From assembly GCA_902785425.1 (NCBI GenBank), contig CACZYP010000015.1, positions 62,001 through 126,000 on the forward strand: a DNA stretch of 64,000 nt. The letters run 5' to 3'. The notes beneath the pieces are model-generated. The model saw only the letters and a program-made list of their open reading frames with translations. It was not told the origin of the DNA and did not search any database. This document shows, piece by piece, positions 57,891 through 64,000 of this stretch; position 1 is the stretch's first letter, and every line of letters begins with the position of its first letter. Both the position numbers and the translations under genes were made by a program. The stretch comes from an uncultured Ruminococcus sp. GTDB lineage: Bacteria; Bacillota; Clostridia; Oscillospirales; Acutalibacteraceae.

Positions 57891-57932
57891 AACCGCCGGG
57901 AACATTTTTGATGCTCCCGGCGGTTCTTTTTT
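57891..57932. terminator. Bidirectional terminator between cobB and the beta-lactamase-fold gene
   Basis: AACCGCCGGGA / TCCCGGCGGTT with a 13-base loop. Plus strand is followed by CTTTTTT; the minus strand also runs into T-rich sequence. Confidence 0.85.
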
Positions 57933-57959
57933 GTACTGTTTTTTATGCTGCCGAAAAGT

Positions 57960-58901
57960 TTACTCCACTATCTTCGGTGCAAGATAATTGTATGTGACCG
58001 TTGATATATCCGCTATAGCGTCTATCGGCGGCTGAAAATCGTTTACTCCGTCCGACATGACGCATATTATATACGGGCGACCTGCGAAAACTATCGCTGC
58101 GTCGTTCTCAACGTCGTCAAGCTCGCCCGTTTTGTTGGCGGTAGTGACATTTTTCGGAACGCCTGCCGGTATCTTCATTTTGCGTGTCTGGTTCTGAAGA
58201 TATCTGAGCATGTCTTTTGAGTGCTTGAAGTCTCCGTTTAAGATCATTTCAAGCAGCTTTGCCGTGTCTTCCGTTGTCGTGTAGTTGTCGGAGTACAAAA
58301 TGACGTCGCCCATCATTCTATCCATTGATGTGTTGTTCAGACCGAGCTTTTTGCAGAAGTTATTGACCTTGGCACGCCCAGAAGCGGCGTCGCCTCTGCC
58401 AAGCATAAGAACGAGCTGGTCTGCGTCTTCGTTAGAGCTTACCGTTATCATGCTTTCGCAAAGCGCATCAACGTCAATATCTGGATATGCCTCGCACAGC
58501 TCGTCGTATTCATCGTAAACGGTGCAAAGTACGAACAGCTTTATAACACTTGCCGCCTGCATCTTCTTCTGATTGATCGAAAGCGTGTCGCCTGTTGACG
58601 GTACGGATATATAAACCGACCATTCGCCGCCGCACAGAGCTTGTATATTACTTATTATCTCGTCGATATCGGGCTTCAATTCTGCGTCCATATCAATGAT
58701 ATCGCCGACTGTGTCCTCGACCACGAAGCCTCCGAACATAGCCTCAACGGCATTGTCGATCGTTTCCGATCTGACAGTCGGCACCGAGGTTTTTGTTTCA
58801 TACAGTGACGATATGATATTGCCGCCGATAAGTGTTACGGCTACAGCGGTAAGACAAGCCGCCCCACGAACCGCCAAAAGTTTTTTCGTTTGTTTTTTCA
58901 T
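57960..58901 (-). CDS. Class A beta-lactamase-fold serine hydrolase lacking the general base
   Basis: The 313-residue exported protein has a signal or anchor helix (about 10-32). The penicilloyl-serine motifs are SVIK (118-121), SSN (155-157, in place of SDN) and KTG (257-259). In the omega-loop region where class A enzymes have Glu166 and Asn170 (RWEPELN), this protein reads DRMMGDVI (194-201), so the deacylating base is missing. It is therefore more likely a PBP-A-like transpeptidase/carboxypeptidase or a drug-binding protein than a resistance enzyme. The ribosome site is weak. It is monocistronic. Confidence 0.8.
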   Translation of the reverse strand: MKKQTKKLLAVRGAACLTAVAVTLIGGNIISSLYETKTSVPTVRSETIDNAVEAMFGGFVVEDTVGDIIDMDAELKPDIDEIISNIQALCGGEWSVYISVPSTGDTLSINQKKMQAASVIKLFVLCTVYDEYDELCEAYPDIDVDALCESMITVSSNEDADQLVLMLGRGDAASGRAKVNNFCKKLGLNNTSMDRMMGDVILYSDNYTTTEDTAKLLEMILNGDFKHSKDMLRYLQNQTRKMKIPAGVPKNVTTANKTGELDDVENDAAIVFAGRPYIICVMSDGVNDFQPPIDAIADISTVTYNYLAPKIVE

Positions 58902-58939
58902 AGTGTTAACTGATCTTCAAAATTGAATATAAAAAGAAG

Positions 58940-58982
58940 AGTGCGGAATACGGAAAAATCTTTTAATTCCGTGTTCCGCACT
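58940..58982. terminator. Terminator between the aldolase-family and beta-lactamase-fold genes
   Basis: AGTGCGGAATACGG / CCGTGTTCCGCACT (one wobble/mismatch pair) with a 15-base loop. It lies just after the stop of the aldolase-family gene and resembles the GTGGAGTGTGG-type arms of some repeats. Confidence 0.65.
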
Positions 58983-58988
58983 GAAAAA

Positions 58989-59966
58989 TCAGACTTCTTC
59001 CGTAATGATCTCTTTGTAGAAGTTTGCGTAGTCTTTTCTATGCTCTGCCGTGAACTTGATAGCTGTTCTCGGGTGCTGGTTGAGAAGACCTGTCATGAGG
59101 TACTGCATATCGTAGCCCCATACAACGCCGTCTTCTTTGAGCTTTGTCATGTGGTTCTGAATGAACTTGAATACGGGGTAGATCTCGTACTTCGGGTTTT
59201 TAAGGAAGCCGAGAAGAAGCTCCATAGCACAGTTGCCTGCGCCTCTGCCCATTGAGGAATATGTAGCGTCGAGCCAGTCGATGCCGATGCCTGCTGCCTC
59301 AACGGTGTTTGCAAATGCAAGCTGGAGGTTGTTGTGAGCGTGAATGCCGACCTTCTTGTTGTACTTAGCTGCGAAGTTGAGGTAAATGTCAGCAAGGCGC
59401 TCAAGCTGCTCGGGGTAAAGTGCGCCGAAGCTGTCTACGATGTAGAAAACATCAACAGGCGACTTGCCGAGAATATCGAGAGCTGCGGAAAGCTCACTTT
59501 CACGAGCGTTGGAGATAGCCATGATATTGCAGCTTGCCTGGTAGCCCTTCTTGCAAGCGTCCTCGATCATGTGAACAGCTTCCGGGATCGTGTGGATATA
59601 TGTAGCAACACGAATAAGATCGATCGGGCTGTCGGACTTCTGGATAATGTCGTTCTTGTAGTCGCATCTGCCGACGTCTGCCATAACTGCGATCTTGAGA
59701 TCGGTGTTGTTTTCGCCTACGATAGCTCTGATGTCATCGTCGCAGCAGAACTTCCACTTGCCGAACTTGCTTTCGTCGAAAAGCTCTTTGCTTGCCTTGT
59801 AGCCGAACTCCATGTAGTCTACGCCTGCGGCAACGTTTGCCTTATAAAGATCCTTTACAAATTCATCGGAAAAATAGAAGTCGTTTACAAGACCTCCGTC
59901 ACGTAAAGTTGCGTCCACGACCTTGATATCCGAACGGAAATCAAGCAGTTTAGATACTTCTTTCAT
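58989..59966 (-). CDS. Aldolase-family protein (HMGL-like, DRE-TIM)
   Basis: The 325-residue TIM-barrel protein has the DRE-TIM metallolyase start VVDATLRDGGLVNDFYFSDE (metal Asp and catalytic Arg, about 16-35) and a later GIHAHNNLQLAFANTVEA with the HxH metal ligands. This is the pattern of 4-hydroxy-2-oxovalerate aldolase and isopropylmalate or homocitrate synthase relatives. Members of this subgroup are annotated as aldolase catalytic domain proteins, without a fixed substrate. AAGGAGAAGC precedes the ATG. It lies downstream of the YkuD-like gene on the same strand, with a 52-base gap. Confidence 0.82.
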   Translation of the reverse strand: MKEVSKLLDFRSDIKVVDATLRDGGLVNDFYFSDEFVKDLYKANVAAGVDYMEFGYKASKELFDESKFGKWKFCCDDDIRAIVGENNTDLKIAVMADVGRCDYKNDIIQKSDSPIDLIRVATYIHTIPEAVHMIEDACKKGYQASCNIMAISNARESELSAALDILGKSPVDVFYIVDSFGALYPEQLERLADIYLNFAAKYNKKVGIHAHNNLQLAFANTVEAAGIGIDWLDATYSSMGRGAGNCAMELLLGFLKNPKYEIYPVFKFIQNHMTKLKEDGVVWGYDMQYLMTGLLNQHPRTAIKFTAEHRKDYANFYKEIITEEV

Positions 59967-60018
59967 AATATGCTTCTCCTTGTTATTTATAGATTTATGT
60001 TAATTCAGACTGTTACCC

Positions 60019-60876
60019 TTAAAACTCTCCGCCGAGTTTTTCAAATGTGTCGATCACTACAACGCAGTCGGGATCGACGTTCTGCATTACAAATTTCATT
60101 TTGTTTTCGGGGATAGCTACACAGCCGCCTGTGTAAGGCTTCTTTGCGCCTATGCAGTGAAGGAATATCGCCGAGCCTTTTCCGGGAACGGCGTCCTCGT
60201 TAAAGCTTATGTTGAGGCAGTATTGATACTCATACTCGTAATGAACGATATGCTCGCTGTTATCCATGTTGAGATCGGGATAGTCTTTGATATCTACCAT
60301 CTCATTGTAGTGGTAGCCCTCTCTGTCGTCGCCCGACCAGTATGTATCGTCATCGACCTTGATGTAGGGGATAGCGCAGCCGGGGTCGTCTGCAATGCCG
60401 AATGCCTTGTTGAAATGATACGTTCCGATAGGAGTCTGAGCTGCACCCTCTGAGTGATCCCGGTCAAGGCACATGCCGTTAAGGCCTATATAGCCCGGAG
60501 TGGACATTATCTGCTTCCAGTTGCCCTTTTCGTCTTTTTGGTGCATTGATATGGTAGCCGTTGTCTTGTCCATTCCGAGACCGCCGACGATAAAGAGCTG
60601 CTTGTTGTTTTCTGCTTTTGCTTCGGGAAGAGCTTTCACCCAGTCGGGCGAATCGATCTCCTTCTGAGTGGAGGAGTACAGCTTTTCCGGTGCGTCTGCC
60701 GTTTGTACAGGTACGCTTTCGGCGGCACTTTCTGTAACGGAAGCCGCACTTTCGACGGTGCTTTTTGTGTCTGTTTGTGCATTGCAGCCGCTTGCGGCGA
60801 TGCAGCAAAGTATCATTGCAGCCGAAATAAGCTTTTTTATAGCTGATGAGGAAGATCCTTTGTTTATTGTACTCAT
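60019..60876 (-). CDS. YkuD-type L,D-transpeptidase-like lipoprotein
   Basis: The 285-residue protein has an N-terminal lipoprotein signal (KKLISAAMILCCIAASGC, lipid Cys31) and a Ser/Thr/Glu-rich linker. The catalytic region contains QTPIGTYHF and IFLHCIGAKKPYTGGCVAIP (about 247-266), matching the H...(S/T)xGC(I/V) signature of YkuD enzymes, which cross-link peptidoglycan or attach proteins through a cysteine. The ATG at 60876 follows GGAGG and lies 2 bases after the SCIFF maturase stop, so the two genes are co-expressed. Confidence 0.85.
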   Translation of the reverse strand: MSTINKGSSSSAIKKLISAAMILCCIAASGCNAQTDTKSTVESAASVTESAAESVPVQTADAPEKLYSSTQKEIDSPDWVKALPEAKAENNKQLFIVGGLGMDKTTATISMHQKDEKGNWKQIMSTPGYIGLNGMCLDRDHSEGAAQTPIGTYHFNKAFGIADDPGCAIPYIKVDDDTYWSGDDREGYHYNEMVDIKDYPDLNMDNSEHIVHYEYEYQYCLNISFNEDAVPGKGSAIFLHCIGAKKPYTGGCVAIPENKMKFVMQNVDPDCVVVIDTFEKLGGEF

Positions 60877-60878
60877 GT

Positions 60879-62264
60879 TCAGTCCTCCGTGCTGTTGTCT
60901 GCTTCTGCGATCTTCATCATGATCGCACACTCCATACGTTTTTTAAACAGCTTGCAGCCGTATTCGTAAACACCCGTTACGCTGCCTGTTGCGTGGTAAG
61001 AGTTAGCGGCGCAGCCGCCCGAGCAGTAAAGCTTTGCCCAGCAGTCACGGCATTCTTCTCTTGCATATGCGTTGCAGAGTTTAAACTCTGTCTGAGCTTC
61101 TTTATTCTTGACGCCGTCCCAGATGTTGCCGAGACTGTATTTTTCGTCGCCGACAAACTGATGGCACGGGAAAAGCTCGCCCCAGGGCGTTACAGCCATG
61201 TACTCCGTACCCGAGCCGCAGCCCGAGATACGCTTATAGATGCAGGGACCGCCCTCAAGGTCTATCATGTAGTGATAGAAAGTGAATGGTCTGCCTTCCT
61301 TCTGTCTTTTGAGCATTTCCTTAGCTAAGATCTCATACTGCTCGAAAACGATGGGAAGATCGTCTTCTGTCAGCGCATACGGATCATCGGGCTTACAGAC
61401 AACAGGCTCCATAGAAAGCTCCGTAAAGCCGAGGTCTGCCATATGGAAAACGTCCTTTGTAAAGTCGGGGTTGTTGTGGGTGAATGTGCCACGCATGTAA
61501 TAACCCTTGTCGCCACGCTTTTCAACGAACTTTTTGAACTTAGGCACGATGGTGTCGTAGCTGCCCTTGCCGTTAACTGTCTTTCTGAGGTGATCGTGTA
61601 TCTCTTTTCTGCCGTCAAGGCTAAGAACTACGTTGTGCATCTCTTTATTTGCAAAGTCGATAACATCATCGTCGATAAGAACGCCGTTCGTTGTGAGCGT
61701 AAAGCGGAATTTTTTGTTGTGCTTCTCTTCAAGCTCACGTCCGTAGCGAACGATATCCTTAACAACGTCCCAGTTCATAAGCGGTTCGCCGCCGAAGAAA
61801 TCGACCTCAAGGTTGCGTCTTGTACCGGAATTCTCAACGAGGAAATCAAGCGCACGCTTGCCTACTTCGAGCGACATGAGCGCACGGTCGCCGTGATATT
61901 TGCCCTGGCTTGCAAAGCAGTATTCGCAGTTTAAGTTACAGGTATGGGCAACATGAAGGCAAAGAGCCTTTATAACGGTGCTTCTGTTTTTCAGATCAAA
62001 AGCACGATCGGCGTAAACGTCCTGTGTGAAAAGCTTTCCGTTTTCTTTAAGCTCTTCTATATCCGCAAAGAGATCGTCAAGCTCGCTCTCGTTTACGTCG
62101 TCTCTGCCGCTGTATTTTTCAAGCAGCAGACGTTTTATTTCGTCTTTCGGAGTGCTTTCGTACATCTCGATAGCGTCGAACGCTACCTCATCGACAACGT
62201 GAACGCTGCCCGAAAACACGTCAAGAACGATATTATAGCCGTTTAATTTATAGCAATGTATCAT
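60879..62264 (-). CDS. Radical SAM maturase of the SCIFF ranthipeptide (SPASM domain)
   Basis: The 461-residue enzyme installs thioether cross-links in the SCIFF precursor encoded just upstream. It has an N-terminal peptide-recognition region (MIHCYKLNGYNIVLDVFSG), the radical SAM cluster motif C-x3-C-x2-C (Cys109, 113, 116 in HTCNLNCEYCF), FFGGEPLMNW, and a cysteine-rich SPASM tail. The tail includes GCGSGTEYMAVTPWGELFPC and CRDCWAKLYCSGGCAAN, for two auxiliary clusters. This is the architecture of the CteB/SCIFF maturases of Clostridia, which make Cys-gamma-Thr type links (ranthipeptides). The YkuD-like gene follows directly. Confidence 0.95.
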   Translation of the reverse strand: MIHCYKLNGYNIVLDVFSGSVHVVDEVAFDAIEMYESTPKDEIKRLLLEKYSGRDDVNESELDDLFADIEELKENGKLFTQDVYADRAFDLKNRSTVIKALCLHVAHTCNLNCEYCFASQGKYHGDRALMSLEVGKRALDFLVENSGTRRNLEVDFFGGEPLMNWDVVKDIVRYGRELEEKHNKKFRFTLTTNGVLIDDDVIDFANKEMHNVVLSLDGRKEIHDHLRKTVNGKGSYDTIVPKFKKFVEKRGDKGYYMRGTFTHNNPDFTKDVFHMADLGFTELSMEPVVCKPDDPYALTEDDLPIVFEQYEILAKEMLKRQKEGRPFTFYHYMIDLEGGPCIYKRISGCGSGTEYMAVTPWGELFPCHQFVGDEKYSLGNIWDGVKNKEAQTEFKLCNAYAREECRDCWAKLYCSGGCAANSYHATGSVTGVYEYGCKLFKKRMECAIMMKIAEADNSTED

Positions 62265-62293
62265 TATAATACCTCATGTGGGGGACTTCTTAT

Positions 62294-62404
62294 TAATGGA
62301 AAATTGAAAATGGAAAATGGAAAATTGCGGTGCAGGCTCGCCTCTTTATAATTGACAATTGACAGTGGACAATGGACAATTAATGAGTCGCTTCGCTCCT
62401 GAAT
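62294..62404. repeat. Heptad repeat element between SCIFF and its maturase
   Basis: There are two heptad runs in the same orientation: ATTGAAA/ATGGAAA, then AATTGACA/GTGGACA. The second is capped by GAGTCGCTTCGCTC. It lies in the 309-base gap 62265-62573, together with the terminator at 62521. Confidence 0.65.
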
Positions 62405-62520
62405 TATATTAGGGCTTTTAAATTTTTTCACCCATTGCTCTCAGAGGCGAGTATATGTATAGGCTTTCAAAAACTGACACGATCCACATTGATTCGATTT
62501 TGCAGCCTGTTTTATCAATC

Positions 62521-62562
62521 AAAAAAAATCCGCCGTAACGGTATGATACCGATACGGCAGTC
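62521..62562 (-). terminator. Terminator between SCIFF precursor and maturase
   Basis: On the minus strand CTGCCGTA-tcGGTATCATACC-gttTACGGCGG is a compound hairpin followed by eight T. It probably ends most transcripts after the small precursor gene, keeping peptide mRNA in excess over maturase. Confidence 0.75.
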
Positions 62563-62573
62563 TTTTCCGAAAA

Positions 62574-62726
62574 TTACTTACCGCTTACGCACTTCTCGCA
62601 CTGCTGGTTTGCAACGCCGCAGGAAGTTTTGCACGCTGACTGGCAGGAAGTCTGGCACTCGCCGCAGCCGCCGTTCTTAAGGCTCTTCTTAAGGTCACGT
62701 GTATCAACTGTCTTGATTCTTTTCAT
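62574..62726 (-). CDS. SCIFF ranthipeptide precursor, 50 residues
   Basis: This small gene starts MKRIKTVDTRDLKKSLKNGG and continues with a Cys-rich core (CGECQTSCQSACKTSC, residues 21-36). That core is the hallmark of the six-cysteine-in-forty-five (SCIFF) family, among the most conserved ribosomal peptides of Clostridia. Here there are seven cysteines (21, 24, 28, 32, 36, 43, 46), one more than the namesake six, from a C-terminal CEKC. A GGGGGG ribosome site and a near-perfect promoter precede it. The product is modified by the maturase downstream; its biological role is unsettled (quorum or stress signal proposals exist). Confidence 0.95.
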   Translation of the reverse strand: MKRIKTVDTRDLKKSLKNGGCGECQTSCQSACKTSCGVANQQCEKCVSGK

Positions 62727-62759
62727 TAGGAACCCCCCTTTACGAATATTCATATATTG

Positions 62760-62788
62760 ATTTTACCACATTAAACCATGTTTGTCAA
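62760..62788 (-). promoter_or_regulatory. Promoter of the SCIFF locus
   Basis: On the minus strand a perfect TTGACA, a 17-base spacer and TAAAAT, 34 bases before the SCIFF start. Confidence 0.8.
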
Positions 62789-62865
62789 TCGGAGAAGATA
62801 GTTTTTGCGGTGTTTTTGAGTGAGAGTTCTTTCGGGATAATGGGATAAAATAAAATTTAAAGAAA

Positions 62866-62911
62866 ACTTTAAGTAAAACTTAAGGTTGCTTTTAAGTTTC
62901 GGCGGTACAAT
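62866..62911 (+). promoter_or_regulatory. Direct repeats upstream of the HtrA gene
   Basis: CTTTAAG (62867), CTTAAG (62879) and CTTTTAAG (62889) recur every 10-12 bases just before a TACAAT -10 box (62906-62911) with no good -35. This is the usual layout for activation by an OmpR/PhoB-type response regulator. Confidence 0.45.
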
Positions 62912-62987
62912 ATAGTCACAGAAAGCAAAACGGCATCGCCGAAACGCAAATTTACAGCCGCATATGACGGCACAGGAGGAATTGTAT

Positions 62988-64000
62988 ATGAATGAATTTG
63001 AAGCAACAAGAAATACAGAACCGAACGTTAGGTTTTCTGATCCTTATAACCGCAGCGAAGCTCCGGCTGCTCCGGAAATGCCCGTTCAGCAGGCAGCACC
63101 CGTAAATACCGTATATGCACAGACAGCGCCCACGAATACTGCCGCTGCAGAAAACACAGCATACGCCGATCCTGCTCCTGCGAATACTCAGGCTCCCGAG
63201 AGCACCGTATATGCACAGCAAGCTCCCGTACAGCAGGCGCAGCCTTCTGTTTACGGTTATGCTCAGGCTGCGCAGCCCGAAACTCCCGTTCGTGAACAGC
63301 CTTTTGCAAGTCCTTACGCTAAAAGCGACTACAAACCGGCTGATTTTGCACCGAAGCAGAAAAAGAGCGGCAAGCGCATCGGACTTTCGATAGCTGCGAT
63401 CTGCGCTTCATTGCTTATCGCAGGCGGCTCGTTCTATGCGGGCGCAACATACAACGCAACATCGGCACAGCAGACAGCTGCAACAACTACAGCTGCTTCA
63501 GGCAACTCCGTTGCCGCTGCCAATATCGTATCTCCTTCATCTGACGGAGGCGAGATCTCCAGCACCATAACCGAAGTAGTCGAGCAGGCTATGCCCTCTA
63601 TGGTAGCTATCAACACGATCACACAGCAGTCGATGAACCAGTACGGCACTAATCCTTTCTTCTATTACATGTTTGGTGACGAATACAACCAGACTTATGA
63701 AACTCAGGCAAGCGGATCGGGCATCATTATTGCTCAGAACGACACCGAGCTTCTTATTGCAACAAATAACCACGTTATCGAAGACGCTGATACAATCTCT
63801 GTTCAGTTTATAGATGAAAAGAGCTATAACGCAGAGATCAAAGGTACGGCTGCGGAGAACGATCTTGCGGTCATCGCCGTTAAGCTCTCCGATATAGATT
63901 CCGATACGATTTCCAAGATAAAGGTAGCAGCTCTCGGCAGCTCCGATAATCTTAAGCTTGGCGAGCCTGCTATCGCTATAGGTAACTCTCTCGGATACGG
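62988..64000 (+). CDS. htrA: HtrA/DegP-type serine protease (3' end outside window)
   Basis: This is an envelope quality-control protease. The visible 337 residues comprise a cytoplasmic Ala/Gln/Pro/Thr-rich N-terminus (about 15-115), a single membrane helix (about 128-146), a Thr/Ala/Ser linker, and the start of the trypsin-like domain: SGSGIIIAQND...IATNNHVIEDAD with catalytic His262, and AAENDLAVIAVK with catalytic Asp292. The catalytic Ser and any PDZ domain lie beyond the window end. GGAGGAATTG precedes the ATG. It is divergent from the SCIFF locus. Confidence 0.9.
   Translation, partial: MNEFEATRNTEPNVRFSDPYNRSEAPAAPEMPVQQAAPVNTVYAQTAPTNTAAAENTAYADPAPANTQAPESTVYAQQAPVQQAQPSVYGYAQAAQPETPVREQPFASPYAKSDYKPADFAPKQKKSGKRIGLSIAAICASLLIAGGSFYAGATYNATSAQQTAATTTAASGNSVAAANIVSPSSDGGEISSTITEVVEQAMPSMVAINTITQQSMNQYGTNPFFYYMFGDEYNQTYETQASGSGIIIAQNDTELLIATNNHVIEDADTISVQFIDEKSYNAEIKGTAAENDLAVIAVKLSDIDSDTISKIKVAALGSSDNLKLGEPAIAIGNSLGY

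Noticed and set aside
62435..62680. 81-codon plus-strand frame opposite the SCIFF precursor
   Set aside because: It overlaps the SCIFF gene and its terminator on the opposite strand and has no ribosome site.

Overview
The window is the replication-origin region of a Gram-positive, spore-forming member of the Clostridia, probably the Oscillospiraceae/Ruminococcaceae. Supporting signs are the gene order (gyrA-gyrB-...-remB-recF-yaaA-dnaN-dnaA | oriC | rpmH-rnpA-yidD-yidC-jag-mnmE-mnmG-rsmG-noc-soj-parB-serS), a spore-cortex lytic enzyme, a SCIFF ranthipeptide locus and moderate GC. The species placement is inference.

Layout. 1-6.1 kb: maf (cut by the window edge), an autoregulated-looking XRE regulator with a large DUF2339-type membrane protein, and a PAQR/hemolysin III protein. 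6.2-7.9 kb: a small minus-strand accessory group (nucleotidyltransferase-fold protein, methyltransferase, unknown). 8-21.1 kb: the leftward replication cluster with two paralogous zinc-ribbon membrane proteins between remB and gyrB. 19.1-21.9 kb: a bipartite origin on both sides of dnaA; the dnaN-dnaA gap holds a textbook unwinding element (DnaA box, GC spacer, TAG trios, AT-rich tract). 21.9-35.3 kb: the rightward cluster, with two perfect parS sites. 35.4-42 kb: two GNAT acetyltransferases, SleB, class II aldolase with a frameshifted C-terminus, a membrane protein and a DUF1846 protein. 42-53.7 kb: secA, mreBCD, PBP2, a DHHW-like pseudo-enzyme, a Nudix protein and nth. 53.9-58.9 kb: an M23 peptidase, a GNAT, an unknown, a sirtuin and a serine-beta-lactamase-fold protein without the class A general base. 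59-62.7 kb: an aldolase-family protein, a YkuD-like lipoprotein, the SCIFF maturase and its 50-residue precursor. 63-64 kb: the start of an HtrA protease.

The most unusual content is non-coding. Intergenic spaces are filled with three dispersed families. Type A elements are arrays of 4-5 hairpins whose stems differ between copies by compensatory changes. Type B elements are a related family sharing the same terminal hairpin. Heptad elements are arms of 7-bp repeats (ATTGACA/ATGGACA/ATTGAAA type) capped by short hairpins of changing sequence but conserved pairing, in twelve places. A MITE-like 139-bp element with near-perfect terminal inverted repeats adds a fourth. The paired changes suggest selection at the level of RNA or DNA secondary structure.

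All statements rest on reading the sequence. No alignment, folding or database search was run.
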